From Coriobacteriia bacterium (GTDB lineage Bacteria > Actinomycetota > Coriobacteriia > Anaerosomatales > JAAXUF01): DNA of 64,000 bases. Position 1 is the stretch's first letter. Each line of letters starts with the position of its first letter. The translations under genes and the position numbers were made by a program. Below are positions 45,391-56,115 of the stretch, one piece after another. The notes under the pieces were generated by a model that was not told where the DNA came from, did no database searches, and was given only the letters and a program-made list of their open reading frames with translations. The DNA is taken from contig JAAXWY010000008.1 in the NCBI GenBank assembly GCA_013334745.1, positions 1-64,000 of the forward strand, written 5' to 3'.

Positions 45391-46391
45391 TCGTTTGCGG
45401 TGTTCGTCGTCGAATCCTCGGCGGCGTCGTCCTCGTCGGTGGCAGACAGTAGTCGTGCGAACAGTGACGGTCGCGTCGCGATTGCGATCCATCCCACGCC
45501 GACCCCCCACCACAGGGTTGTGATGCGGGTGATGAGCGTCGCAGCTGCGGCATCCGAGGCGTTCATGCCCAGCGCGATGAGGATGCCTGCCATCGACGCT
45601 TCGGTCAGACCGATGCCCCCCGGCAGGAAAGTGAACGCGCCCACAAGCGTGGCGATGGCGTAGATGGAGACGGCTGTGACCATCGACAGTTTGAAGAAGC
45701 CGAGCGCGGACAGGCAGAGCCCGAATCCGACCCCTTCCAGGCCCCAGGCGACGATTGATGACGGGACGGACCACAGCAGCGTTCGCCAGGTGAGTGCGGT
45801 GCGGATGGTCTGTGAGATCGCAGACGCTGACGCGTGATGTTTGCGGGACCATTCCTGCTTCTCGACAACGCCCAGGGCCAGCGCATGAAACCAGGGTGAA
45901 CTCGCTATCCCTGTCGCGATCAGGATCACCGCAAGCACAGCCACAAGCACCCAGAGGTTCCCTCCGATGGCCCCGAGCCCACCCAGTGCCAGGCAGCAGA
46001 CGGCGATGAGGTCGGCGAGCCGCTCAGAGAACACGAGCGCGACTCCGCGCGTCATCGGCAGGCCTGAGGTGTTGCTCGCGAGCCACGGCTTGAGAATCTC
46101 GCCCACCCGGCCCGGTGTGACCGACATGGTCTGCCCCGAAAGCTGCAGGTATAGTGCGTCCACAAACGAGACGGGGCGCCCCACGACACGCATCAGCGCA
46201 CCCCAGCGCACGGCGCGAACGACGAAGCTGGCGAACGCCAGAGCGAGCATGTAGACCAACGTGGTGATAGGAAACGCCGCGAGCGCCCGCGCCATCGCCG
46301 GCGCGTCGGTGAGGAAGGCCATCGCCGCGTAGACCAAGACGCTGCCAAGGCCGGCCAGCACGATCCCACTCATGATGCGCTTCGAGTTCAT
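45387..46391 (-). CDS. LPG-synthase-type / YbhN family membrane protein
   Basis: A 334-residue protein with about eight helices of the lysylphosphatidylglycerol-synthetase transmembrane (UPF0104/YbhN) family. Characteristic blocks are FASFVVRAVRWGALMR, PGRVGEILKPWLAS, TFLPGGIGLTEASMAG and the polar C-terminus. It has only the flippase-like membrane part, without the aminoacyl-transferase domain. Such proteins are thought to move lipids or lipid-linked sugars, often beside GT genes. The ATG at 46391 (NSKRIMSG) was preferred over an upstream in-frame start that would overlap the ubiA promoter. Divergent from ubiA. Confidence 0.8.
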
Positions 46392-46414
46392 GGTCTCCAC
46401 AGCGGGCGTAGGGC

Positions 46415-46420
46415 TACAAT
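46415..46420 (+). promoter_or_regulatory. -10 box of the ubiA-like gene
   Basis: TACAAT, about 60 nt upstream of the ATG at 46481, in the divergent spacer shared with the YbhN-type gene. Confidence 0.4.
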
Positions 46421-46480
46421 GTCGAGGCTCAAGCGACCGATTCGAGAGTCGCGGCAGCACCGCCGAGGATTATCGCATTC

Positions 46481-47362
46481 ATGGACTTCAGAGACGTCAT
46501 ACGGTTGATGCGGCCCCGCCAGTGGACCAAGAACCTCGTGGTCGCAGCGGGTCTTGTCTTCTCGGGCAAGCTGCTCGATACCGCGCTACTGGGCGAGACG
46601 GCTGTCGCGTTCGTGGTCTTCTGCCTTGGGACGAGCGCACTGTATGCGCTCAACGATGTTCTTGATGCAGATCGAGATCGCGCCCATCCCGTGAAATGTG
46701 ACCGCCCGGTGGCATCCGGTCGGTTGGGCAAGCCGGCTGCCCTGGGCGTCTCGGCCGTACTGGCGATTGCGGCTTTCGCACTGGCGTTCTTCGTCGGTCC
46801 CGACTTCACCGCGGTGTTCGCGGCGTACGTCGTCCTTCAGTTGCTCTACACCTTCGCGCTCAAGAGCGTCTCAATCGTCGACATGCTGGTCATCGCCACC
46901 GGGTTCGTACTGCGCGCCGTCGCAGGCGCGGTCGCCATCGAGGTGCCGGTCTCGCCGTGGCTGGTTCTGTGCACGGGGCTGCTCATGCTCTTTCTCGCAG
47001 CAGCGAAGCGGCGTCATGAGATCGTGTTGTTGCGGGAGCGATCCGTCGCTCACCGTCCGGTGCTCTCCGAGTACTCAGCCGAACTGCTCGACAGCTTCAT
47101 GGTGACGCTGTCGGCTGCCACGATCACCTCGTACGCGCTGTACACGTTCTTCGAGGAGCTCGCTCCTGACTATCTGCTCATGCTCACGATCCCGTTCGTG
47201 ATATACGGCGTGCTCCGCTACCAGTACCTGGTGTTGAGCAAGGACGGCGGCGGTCGGCCCGAGGAGATACTCCTCTCGGACGGGCCCATCATCATCGACG
47301 TCGCGCTGTGGGTGACCGCTTCGGTCGCCGTCTTGTACATCGCCCCCCGATTCTTGAGCTAG
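46481..47362 (+). CDS. UbiA-family polyprenyl-phosphate phosphoribosyltransferase-like
   Basis: A 293-residue polytopic UbiA-family protein. NDVLDADRDRAHPVKCDRPVASG contains the first Asp-rich motif (NDxxDxxxDRxHP) in the form seen in actinobacterial decaprenyl-phosphate phosphoribosyltransferases, and DGPIIIDVALW is near the C-terminus. Those enzymes transfer 5-phosphoribose from PRPP to a polyprenyl phosphate, the first step to lipid-linked arabinose or ribose donors. No DprE1-type oxidase was found in the window, so the end product is open. It is followed 11 nt later by an SDR gene, probably in one operon. Its presence supports an actinobacterial origin. Confidence 0.8.
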   Translation: MDFRDVIRLMRPRQWTKNLVVAAGLVFSGKLLDTALLGETAVAFVVFCLGTSALYALNDVLDADRDRAHPVKCDRPVASGRLGKPAALGVSAVLAIAAFALAFFVGPDFTAVFAAYVVLQLLYTFALKSVSIVDMLVIATGFVLRAVAGAVAIEVPVSPWLVLCTGLLMLFLAAAKRRHEIVLLRERSVAHRPVLSEYSAELLDSFMVTLSAATITSYALYTFFEELAPDYLLMLTIPFVIYGVLRYQYLVLSKDGGGRPEEILLSDGPIIIDVALWVTASVAVLYIAPRFLS

Positions 47363-47373
47363 GAGAGTTGCCC

Positions 47374-48435
47374 ATGACCGACAGTCCGACGGCTCCCGCC
47401 AGATTCCTTGTCACCGGAGGCTCCGGATTCCTCGGCATCAACCTCATCCGTTCGCTGCTGGAGCGCGGGCATTCTGTGCGCTCACTCGACCTGCTCGAGT
47501 TCGACTACGAGGACTGTCGCGACCGCGTCGACTGGATCGTGGGCGACATCCGCAACGCGGACACAGCTGATCGATGCTGTCGCGATATCGACTTCGTCGT
47601 GCACTGCGCCGCAGCGTTGCCGCTCTACTCGCCAGACGACATTCGCACCACCGACGTCGATGGCACGCGACGGATGCTCGAGGCTGCCAAGAAGAACGGG
47701 GTGGCGCGCTTCGTCATGATCTCGTCCACGGCGGTCTACGGCATTCCGGATCATCATCCGCTCTACGAGGACGACCCGATGATCGGCGTCGGTCCGTACG
47801 GCGAGGCCAAGATCGCGGCGGAGGGCGTCTGCCGCGAGTTTCGCGAGAAGGGGATGTGTATCCCGATCATCCGTCCGAAGAGTTTCGTCGGTCCTGAGCG
47901 CCTGGGCGTCTTCGCGCTGTTCTACGACTGGGCTAGAACCGGGCACGGTTTTCCGATGATCGGCAGTGGGAAGAACCGATACCAGCTCCTTGACGTCGAT
48001 GACCTCTGCGATGCCATCAGGTTGTGCTGCACTCTCGATGAGGCGGTCGTCAACGACACCTTTAACATCGGCGCCGCTGAGTTCACCACGATGGGTGAGG
48101 ACTACCAGGCGGTGCTCGATCTCGCCGGCTTCGGGAAGAAGATTCACGGGTTCCCCGCAGCGCCCATGATCTGGACGCTTCGCGTACTCGAGGCGCTGCA
48201 CCTGTCACCCCTTTACAAGTGGGTCTACGAGACGGCGTCGAAGGACTCTTTCGTCTCCATAGACAAGGCGCAGCAAGTGCTGGGATTCGCACCGAAGTAC
48301 TCCAACAAGGACGCGCTGCTTCGAAACTACGAGTGGTACTGCGCTCATCTAGAGGAGTTCGAGGGTACGGGCGGGGTCTCGCATCGGGTGCCGTGGAAAC
48401 AGGGGATTCTCTCGGTGGCGAAGCTGTTCTTCTAG
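47374..48435 (+). CDS. NAD(P)-dependent epimerase/dehydratase (extended SDR)
   Basis: A 353-residue extended SDR with [54 protein letters not shown], the catalytic YGEAKIAAE, and [13 protein letters not shown]. The ATG at 47374 has AGGAGAG and lies 11 nt after the UbiA stop, so it is probably coupled to that gene. It could modify the polyprenyl-phospho-sugar made by UbiA or a nucleotide sugar. It is longer than the classical SDR DprE2, so that identity is not claimed. Substrate is unknown. Confidence 0.78.
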   Translation: MTDSPTAPARFLVTGGSGFLGINLIRSLLERGHSVRSLDLLEFDYEDCRDRVDWIVGDIRNADTADRCCRDIDFVVHCAAALPLYSPDDIRTTDVDGTRRMLEAAKKNGVARFVMISSTAVYGIPDHHPLYEDDPMIGVGPYGEAKIAAEGVCREFREKGMCIPIIRPKSFVGPERLGVFALFYDWARTGHGFPMIGSGKNRYQLLDVDDLCDAIRLCCTLDEAVVNDTFNIGAAEFTTMGEDYQAVLDLAGFGKKIHGFPAAPMIWTLRVLEALHLSPLYKWVYETASKDSFVSIDKAQQVLGFAPKYSNKDALLRNYEWYCAHLEEFEGTGGVSHRVPWKQGILSVAKLFF

Positions 48436-48481
48436 GCGAGGCCGTTTGGGGTCGACCGGGGCGCGCCTCCGCTCACTCGCG

Positions 48482-48487
48482 TATACT
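48482..48487 (+). promoter_or_regulatory. -10 box of leuB
   Basis: TATACT, 38 nt before the leuB ATG. No convincing -35. Confidence 0.4.
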
Positions 48488-48524
48488 CGCGCGTCACAAG
48501 ACCATGCACGAGCGGGGAGCGAAC

Positions 48525-49636
<1,112 letters not shown>

Positions 49637-49640
<4 letters not shown>

Positions 49641-51013
49641 GACTCAGTTACGGCCGACTGCGAGCGCTTGAGCGCCACATCGATTCCCACCGCCGCAATG
49701 ACCACCACCAACGGCATCACCGGAAAGTGGTAGCGGTGGTACGAGATGACGATCGCGTGGATAGTGAGTGAGTAGAGCGGCAGCGAGATCAGTAACAGCG
49801 TATCGAGGCGTCGTGGGGCGAGCGCGACCCCGAGCGCGAATGCGGCGAGCAGTACGAGTTGCATCGCCCACGCGAGCGTGAACGGCACACCTCTGAGCGC
49901 CGTCGGCGAGACGGCATGCGGCCGAAGCACCGACATCAGTACCGCACGAGCGCGCGCCCCGACAAGGGACGGCAGTAGCCCTTCGGCTCGTACCCTGGCA
50001 ACCAGCGCATCGGTCTCCTGTGCGAAGTAGCTCGCGAGTTGCGACTCATCGCGGACCACCGCTTGTCCGCCCGACAGGATCTGGCGCGTGTAGACCGCGA
50101 TCCGCTGTTGCTCCACAGTGGGCTTCGGTGCGCTCGAGCGCCATGGTAGCGGGAGTGGTTCATCGACGTCCATCCGAATCGCCTCGATGGTGGTGACCGC
50201 CGCACCAGTCGTGAACGGAACGAACCTGTCGTAGATCGACCCATTACGCAGCCACCACGGTGTGATGACCGCGATAACGACAAGCCCGAGCAGGGCGCTC
50301 TGCAGAAGGACCTTCTTCACTTGCGACCGTCGCGCCACCACCACGCAAAGCGCGGCGAAAGGGATCCACAGCGCCATGGTTGGCCGGATGTACAGCGACA
50401 CGCCGAACAGCGCGCCCGCCGCGAGCGCCCATCGCGTATCCAGGTCGTCGCTCCAGCGCACGACGGCGTACACGCTTGCTATCAACACCGCCGTGAAGAC
50501 CACCTCGGTCAGCAGGTAGGAGTTGGCGAGGGTGAACGGGGGGTACAGGGCGCAGCCGAGCAGCGCGAGCAGCCCGGCGCGCTCCGAGAATCGCCGCCCG
50601 AGCAGGTACGCGACCCATGCGACAAGGGTGCTGAGCAGCGCTTGGAGCAAGCGTGTTGCGATTCTGGCCGGCCCGTCGCTAGGGGTCGCCGCCATCACCG
50701 CTGCTCGCACAATCGGGTAGCCCGGCATCGTGTAGGCGTTGCGCTCGATTCCGCCGAGAAGTGCGTGTCCGGCTTGTGAGACTCGAAGGACGCCGTCAGA
50801 AGTCGTCTCCCAGTAGGACGAAGTCATCGGAGGATAAGCGAACGAGCCGGTCTCAAACACCCGGATCGCGGCCGCCTCGTAGCCTTCTGCGTCGGCGGTC
50901 ACCGTCGGGATGATGAACAACGCGGCGAGCAGACGTATCGCGAGAACGACGACGAGAATGCCGATCGCGGTGCGAGATGTGCGGTAGGAAGACGCTTGCG
51001 GTCCTTGCTGCAC
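49637..51013 (-). CDS. GT-C membrane glycosyltransferase (GT39-like)
   Basis: A 458-residue polytopic protein with an acidic first-loop motif ([12 protein letters not shown]), [14 protein letters not shown] and [13 protein letters not shown]. It belongs to the same group as the GT-C proteins at 5765-7150 and 32089-33432. The GTG at 51013 has a GAGGGGG site 5 nt upstream. Its promoter/leader (51020-51053) is almost identical to that of the neighbouring membrane gene at 51111. Likely to transfer a sugar from a lipid-phosphate donor outside the cytoplasm; acceptor unknown. Confidence 0.74.
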
Positions 51014-51019
51014 GGCACC

Positions 51020-51053
51020 CCCTCGGCTGTGAACGTCGCGATTCTAGCACCCT
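51020..51053 (-). promoter_or_regulatory. 34-bp promoter repeat, copy A
   Basis: On the minus strand this block holds TGC-TAGAAT (extended -10), then ACGTTCACAGCCGAGGG reaching the ribosome site of the GT-C gene. It matches 52480-52513 at 33 of 34 positions. Confidence 0.6.
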
Positions 51054-51110
51054 CGAACGACTGTCGTCGCAGGTCAACACGTTACGCATGTACGTCGCAT
51101 GGACCGTCGA

Positions 51111-52466
51111 CTACAAGCCGAAGCGCCCTCCGAAACGAGCGATCGCGGCACGAGGTCCGTCGATGAACATCCAGGCGAGGATGTTGTGCGGCTGATCGTA
51201 CGGCCACAGCCATACGTGGATGAATGTCAGGTACAGGCCGGCCAGCATACTGGCGACGAACACGGTCACCGCAATCCGTGGCGCAGCGCGCAGCGCCTTC
51301 TCGGCAGCGAAGCCCAGCCCGATAGTGAACAAAGGCAGCGAGCCGAGCAGTCTGCGCTGTCCAAACGAGTCGCCTGCCCACCAGTCGGCTGTCACGGAGT
51401 TCACGTACGCCTGACCGGCGAATGCGAGCAGCATGACGGCGAGGATCGCAACGGTGTCGTAGTCACGATTGCGGTATCGGTCGGCGATCAGCGCGAGCAC
51501 CCCCACGAGCCCGACCAGCAGAATCGGGTGGTGCGAGAAGAGGCCGTTGCGACCCGAGAACAGCACCTCCCACACATACGGATGGGCCCAATCGAGGAAG
51601 CCCTCGCCTTGCGGCACCGTGCCTGGCGAACCGTAGAGGTAGGTGTTCACCAGCGCCACCGGCGATGCCGTGATCGCCAGGGCCGCAAAGTACGCCAGCA
51701 GAGACTTCGCCTGACGGGGTTCATGCCGTCGCAGCCAGAGCCAGCCGAGCAGCACAGAGAAGAGGGCGATGGTGATCACATTCTGAGTCCGTACCAGAAT
51801 GCACAGTCCGCCCAGCACACCGAGCGCGCCAAGTCGCAGGGGATCCGCCTGCTTGGACCACGTGACGAAGGCGAGCAGGAACGCTGAGTAGGCGAACACG
51901 TCGTAGGTGTGGCTCATGGACGGCTCGAAGATCACGTAATACAGCAGGTTCGTCGCGAGCAGTGCCAGTGCGGTCGCCCACGCGGCGGCCCTCGGATCGA
52001 CGAACCGACGTGTGAGTCTGTAGAGGCACCACAACGCAGCGGTTCCGTACACGACGGCGCTCCACATGACGCCGTACTGGAAGAAGCGGCCCCACGGACT
52101 CGGATCGACCCGGACGCCGATCGCAATCAGAATGCTGGCCGCCACTTTGGTTATGAGCGCGAAGGGCAGCCACAGGATTGCGGGCCCCACGGAGAACGGG
52201 TTCGACGGCCGCCCCGACACGGGGCTCAGCTCATAGCGCAGGAGGTAGTGGTCGACATCCTGCTCCATCCATGGATACCGGGGAGCTCGATAGTCGTCGG
52301 TGAAGTCCAGGTCACCGTCGCCAACCGCGGAGACCAAGAACTGGTAGTAGTACTTTCCGTCGCTCTCGATCTTGTAATGCAGGTTGCGAATCGTACCGGT
52401 GCTCGCAAAGAGCGCTGTCAGCGTTGCAAGTACCAGGAGAAATCCCACAATCGGTTTGCGGTACAT
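51111..52466 (-). CDS. Polytopic membrane protein, GT-C/PMT-like
   Basis: A 451-residue protein with about eleven helices. The first helix (IVGFLLVLATLTALFA) is followed by an outer loop (HYKIESDGKYYYQFLVSAV...PRYPWMEQDVDHYLLRYE) rich in acidic and aromatic residues, as in dolichyl-phosphate-mannose-protein mannosyltransferase-like proteins. It differs from the other three GT-C genes in lacking the MPGxx motif. The ATG at 52466 has GGGAG upstream; the longer frame runs into ilvE and is rejected. It shares a duplicated promoter with the GT-C gene next to it, so the two are probably expressed together. Function as a glycosyltransferase is likely but not certain. Confidence 0.68.
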   Translation of the reverse strand: MYRKPIVGFLLVLATLTALFASTGTIRNLHYKIESDGKYYYQFLVSAVGDGDLDFTDDYRAPRYPWMEQDVDHYLLRYELSPVSGRPSNPFSVGPAILWLPFALITKVAASILIAIGVRVDPSPWGRFFQYGVMWSAVVYGTAALWCLYRLTRRFVDPRAAAWATALALLATNLLYYVIFEPSMSHTYDVFAYSAFLLAFVTWSKQADPLRLGALGVLGGLCILVRTQNVITIALFSVLLGWLWLRRHEPRQAKSLLAYFAALAITASPVALVNTYLYGSPGTVPQGEGFLDWAHPYVWEVLFSGRNGLFSHHPILLVGLVGVLALIADRYRNRDYDTVAILAVMLLAFAGQAYVNSVTADWWAGDSFGQRRLLGSLPLFTIGLGFAAEKALRAAPRIAVTVFVASMLAGLYLTFIHVWLWPYDQPHNILAWMFIDGPRAAIARFGGRFGL

Positions 52467-52479
52467 GGCGACGGGCTCT

Positions 52480-52513
52480 CCCTCGGCTGTGAACGTCGCG
52501 ATTCTATCACCCT
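52480..52513 (-). promoter_or_regulatory. 34-bp promoter repeat, copy B
   Basis: Same block as 51020-51053 with one substitution (the extended -10 reads TGA-TAGAAT). It ends about 14 nt before the ATG at 52466 and is divergent from the ilvE promoter. Confidence 0.6.
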
Positions 52514-52539
52514 GCCCTGCACGCTCGAATCCACTCGCG

Positions 52540-52545
52540 TACAAT
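52540..52545 (+). promoter_or_regulatory. -10 box of ilvE
   Basis: TACAAT, 39 nt before the ilvE ATG and about 35 bp from the divergent promoter repeat at 52480-52513. Confidence 0.45.
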
Positions 52546-52583
52546 GGCACGACTATCAGACGCTGCCGAGAGGGGTGCGCACG

Positions 52584-53498
52584 ATGACTCTGCCCGCCGT
52601 GGACAAGATCTGGATGGACGGCGAACTTGTCGATTGGGACAAGGCGCAGGTACACGTCCTGACGCACGCCCTTCACTACGGCTCCGGAGTATTCGAGGGC
52701 ATCCGCTGCTACGCGACCCCCGACGGCCCCGCCGTGTTCAGGCTCACCGAGCACATGGAGCGTTTCGAGCGCTCGGCGAAGATGCTGTTCATGGAACTGG
52801 GCTACTCGGTCGACCAGATGGTCGAGGTCGTCAAGGACACCATCCGAGTGAACGACCTTCCGTCCTGCTACATCCGCCCGATTGCATTTCGGGGCTACGG
52901 CATCATGGGCCTCGATCCGATTCCCGCCCCCGTCAGCGTCTCGGTCGCGTGCTGGCCGTGGGAGACCTACATGGGCGAGGAGGCGCTGCGTGAGGGCGTC
53001 GATGTGGGAATCAGCTCGTGGCGCCAGCGCGGCATCAACTCGATGCCGCCCGCGATCAAGGCGACGGGCAACTACCTGAACTCATCGTTCGCCCGCATCG
53101 AGGCGAACCAGCACGGCTACAACGAGGCGATCCTTCTCAACGAGCAGGGTAAGGTCACTGAGGGCACCGGCGAGAACCTCTTCATCGTGCGCGACGGCGT
53201 GATCTCGACGCCGCCGGTCTCAGACGGGCTGCTCGAGGGCATCACGCGCGACACGATCATGCAGCTTGCGGTCGATCTCGACTACGACATCGTCGAGGAG
53301 TCGCTCGTGCGCACCGACCTCTACACCTGTGACGAGATGTTCATGACGGGCTCGGCGGCCGAAGTCGTGCCGGTGCGCTCGGTCGACCATCGAGTCATCG
53401 GTCCGGCGGGCCCCGTCACGTTGGAGCTGCAGTCCACCTACTTCCGCGTGGTGCATGGCGAAGAGCCGGGCTACGAGGAGTGGCTCGAGCGCGTCTAG
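52584..53498 (+). CDS. ilvE: Branched-chain amino-acid aminotransferase
   Basis: A 304-residue fold-type IV PLP aminotransferase. Lys159 (PPAIKATGNYLNS) is the Schiff-base lysine, at the same number as in E. coli IlvE. Other blocks are HALHYGSGVFEGIRCY, YIRPIAFRGYG, EGTGENLFIV and MTGSAAEVVPV. It catalyses the last step of leucine, isoleucine and valine synthesis. The ATG at 52584 follows GAGAGGGG; the longer open frame upstream is antisense to a membrane protein gene. It is followed 36 bp later by cimA, so the two are probably one operon for isoleucine synthesis. Confidence 0.95.
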   Translation: MTLPAVDKIWMDGELVDWDKAQVHVLTHALHYGSGVFEGIRCYATPDGPAVFRLTEHMERFERSAKMLFMELGYSVDQMVEVVKDTIRVNDLPSCYIRPIAFRGYGIMGLDPIPAPVSVSVACWPWETYMGEEALREGVDVGISSWRQRGINSMPPAIKATGNYLNSSFARIEANQHGYNEAILLNEQGKVTEGTGENLFIVRDGVISTPPVSDGLLEGITRDTIMQLAVDLDYDIVEESLVRTDLYTCDEMFMTGSAAEVVPVRSVDHRVIGPAGPVTLELQSTYFRVVHGEEPGYEEWLERV

Positions 53499-53534
53499 CG
53501 CTCACACCGCCAACCAACCGCCGAGGAGACGCCC

Positions 53535-55109
53535 GTGGTCATGCTCTACGACACCACGCTTCGGGACGGCACGCAGCGAGAGGGAATGTCGCTGTCGGTC
53601 GAGGATAAGCTGCGCATAGCGGCCAAGCTCGACCTGCTCGGCGTGCACTACATCGAGGGCGGCTTTCCCGGCTCGAACCCCAAGGACATCGAGTTCTTTG
53701 AGCGCGCCAAGTCGCTCAAGCTGGAGCAAGCGGTGATCTCGGCGTTCGGGTCGACGCGGCGCAAAGGCGTCTCGGCGGCTGAGGACCCCGGGCTGGCGGC
53801 GCTGCTCGACACCGGGTGTCAGGCGATATGCATCGTCGGCAAGGCGTGGGACCTGCAGGTCACCGAGGCGCTCGGTGCGAGCCTTGACGAGGGCATCGAA
53901 ATGGCGCGCGATTCGGTCGCATACCTCAAGTCGCAGGGCCGTACTGTCTTCTTCGACGCCGAGCACTTCTTCGACGGGTATCTGGCCAACGCCGACTACG
54001 CGGTCGCCGTGTGCGCCGCCGCCGCCGATGCTGGCGCTGACACGATCGTGCTCTGCGACACCAACGGCGGCATGTTGCCGGCTGACATCGCGCGCATCGT
54101 CACCGACGTCGCGAGTCGCGTCGCCGCGCCGCTGGGGATTCACACCCACAACGACTCAGGCTGCGCTATCGCGAACTCGCTCGTCGCGGTCGACTCCGGC
54201 TGCGTTCAGGTGCAGGGCACCGTCAACGGTTACGGCGAGCGCACCGGCAACGCGGATCTTATCGCCATCATCGGCGCGCTCGTGCTCAAGATGGGCGACG
54301 ACTGCATCTCGCGCGAACAGCTTCGCCTGCTCACCGAGGTCAGCCACTTCGTCGCCGAGACCGCGAACCTCGCGCCCAACGCGCAGGCGCCGTACGTCGG
54401 CGTAAGCGCGTTCGCACACAAGGGCGGCCTGCACGCGAGCGCCACGGGCAAACTCGCCGGCGCCTACGAGCACGTCGATCCTGCGGCGGTGGGTAACCTC
54501 GCGCGCGTGGTCGTGAGTGAACTCGCGGGTCGCGCATCGTTGACGATGAAAGCCGCCGAACTCGGCATCGACCTTTCGGGTGAGCAGGCTGCAGCCGTTC
54601 TCGACGACATCAAGGAGCTCGAGCACGGTGGCTACAGCTTCGAGGCCGCCGACGCGTCGCTCGCGATCCTGCTCCGTAAGCGCCTCGGTACGTACGAGCC
54701 CGCGTTCACGCTCGAGTCGTTCCGAGTCATCGCCGACAAGCGCGACGACGGCCGCGTCGCCACCGAGGCGACCATCAAGATTCACGTCGGCGGACACCGC
54801 TACATCGCGACCGCCGAGGGCAACGGCCCGGTCAACGCACTCGATAAGGCGCTGCGCATCGCAATCGGGCGCTTCTACCCGCAGCTGGCCGGAATCACGC
54901 TCGACGACTACAAGGTGCGCGTGCTCGAGGACAAGAAGGGCACCGGAGCGGTGACCCGCGTTCTCATCGAGACGAAGAACGCCGAGACGAGCTGGGGCAC
55001 CGTGGGCGTCTCGGAGAACATCATCGAGGCATCGTGGGAAGCGCTGGTCGACTCAGTCGAGTACGGCCTGGCTACGGCACCTGACGACGCCGCGCCAGCG
55101 GCCGAATAA
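53535..55109 (+). CDS. cimA: (R)-Citramalate synthase
   Basis: A 524-residue LeuA-superfamily protein of the bacterial CimA type. The TIM-barrel N-terminus has YDTTLRDGTQREGMSLSVEDK, CDTNGGML and HTHNDSGCAIANSL (metal ligands HxH); NGYGERTGNADL and AFAHKGGLHASA follow. The C-terminal LeuA dimer/regulatory domain (from about residue 400, RVATEATIKIHVGG) provides feedback control. It condenses pyruvate and acetyl-CoA to citramalate, giving 2-oxobutyrate for isoleucine without threonine deaminase, using LeuCD and LeuB. LeuA itself is not in the window. The assignment over 2-isopropylmalate synthase rests on the GMSLSVEDKL form and length. Confidence 0.9.
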   Translation: MVMLYDTTLRDGTQREGMSLSVEDKLRIAAKLDLLGVHYIEGGFPGSNPKDIEFFERAKSLKLEQAVISAFGSTRRKGVSAAEDPGLAALLDTGCQAICIVGKAWDLQVTEALGASLDEGIEMARDSVAYLKSQGRTVFFDAEHFFDGYLANADYAVAVCAAAADAGADTIVLCDTNGGMLPADIARIVTDVASRVAAPLGIHTHNDSGCAIANSLVAVDSGCVQVQGTVNGYGERTGNADLIAIIGALVLKMGDDCISREQLRLLTEVSHFVAETANLAPNAQAPYVGVSAFAHKGGLHASATGKLAGAYEHVDPAAVGNLARVVVSELAGRASLTMKAAELGIDLSGEQAAAVLDDIKELEHGGYSFEAADASLAILLRKRLGTYEPAFTLESFRVIADKRDDGRVATEATIKIHVGGHRYIATAEGNGPVNALDKALRIAIGRFYPQLAGITLDDYKVRVLEDKKGTGAVTRVLIETKNAETSWGTVGVSENIIEASWEALVDSVEYGLATAPDDAAPAAE

Positions 55110-55188
55110 GAGAGTTCGCAGGACATCGCCCGTGCGCATGGAACCTCACAACGGGGAGGAATCAATCGCGCTAATCCGGGGGAGTGGA

Positions 55189-55968
55189 ATGCGAGTCGTG
55201 CGTCTCATGCACGAAGGCGACTGCCGATACGGCCTTGCCGACGATTCCATGATCACGCTGATCAGCGACGAACCGTTCGCAGCGTGGGAGCCCGAGGGCG
55301 TCATCGCGCTTAACGAGGCGCACCTGCTCGCCCCCGTCTCGCCCACGAAGGTGGTTTGCGTGGGGCTCAACTACAAGAATCACATCGCCGAGATGGGGCA
55401 TGAGACCCCGGCTCAGCCGGTCATCTTCGTGAAGCCCTCCACCGCAGTCATCGGCCCCGGCCACCCTATAGCGATTCCGGACGGGGTCGGGCGCGTCGAT
55501 TACGAGGGGGAGCTCGGTATCGTCATTGGTCGCAGAACACACCGAGCCAGCGCGTCCCAGGCGGCCGACAACGTGCTCGGTCTGTGTTGCGGCAACGATG
55601 TGACCGCGCGCGACATCCAGAAGACCGATGGGCAGTGGACGCGCGCGAAGGGTTTCGATGGGTTCTGTCCTATCGGCCCGTGGGTCGCAACCGATGTCAG
55701 CCCGGACGATCTGCTCCTTGAGACGCTCGTCAACGGCCGGGTGGTGCAATCCGCTCGCACGAGCGACATGCTGTTCCACCCCTTCGAACTCGTGAGTTTT
55801 GTGAGCAACGTGATGACGCTTGTGCCCGGGGACGTAGTGCTCACCGGAACGCCCGGCGGGATTGGGCCGATCGTGCCGGGAGACACCGTTGAGGTGCGTA
55901 TCGAGGGCGTCGGAGTGCTCAGCAACCCTGTCGTGGACAGCGCGCACGAGACCGCGGACGGATCGTAG
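55189..55968 (+). CDS. Fumarylacetoacetate hydrolase (FAH) family protein
   Basis: A 259-residue FAHD-type protein with VCVGLNYKNHIAEMG, VDYEGELGIVIGR (metal-binding Glu residues), GNDVTARDIQ, GFCPIGPWV and GDVVLTGTPGGIGP. Bacterial members are acylpyruvases, oxaloacetate decarboxylases or hydratases of keto acids. The ATG at 55189 has GGGGGAG 5 nt upstream and gives the usual length; the frame is open back to 55132. It follows cimA by about 80 bp. A role in removing or converting a 2-keto acid by-product of the branched-chain pathway is possible, but the substrate is not determined. Confidence 0.88.
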   Translation: MRVVRLMHEGDCRYGLADDSMITLISDEPFAAWEPEGVIALNEAHLLAPVSPTKVVCVGLNYKNHIAEMGHETPAQPVIFVKPSTAVIGPGHPIAIPDGVGRVDYEGELGIVIGRRTHRASASQAADNVLGLCCGNDVTARDIQKTDGQWTRAKGFDGFCPIGPWVATDVSPDDLLLETLVNGRVVQSARTSDMLFHPFELVSFVSNVMTLVPGDVVLTGTPGGIGPIVPGDTVEVRIEGVGVLSNPVVDSAHETADGS

Positions 55969-56010
55969 GCACGCGCTCAAACGTGGGGGCGAGAACCGCT
56001 CGGCGTATTC

Positions 56011-56042
56011 GATACTGCGATTCGCGTGACAGTTTTGTCGCG
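56011..56042 (+). promoter_or_regulatory. Probable -10 and leader hairpin before the beta-helix gene
   Basis: GATACT at 56011-56016 could be a -10 box. CGTGACA (56025-56031) pairs with TGTCGCG (56036-56042) around GTTT, forming a 7-bp hairpin at the start of an approximately 90-nt leader. No known riboswitch is recognised. Confidence 0.35.
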
Positions 56043-56115
56043 AAGGGGGAGTATTGAGCAGGTCCAGTGGGAGGACGGATGGGATTCGTGTTTTCGATTT
56101 TGGGAGGGGAACCAC

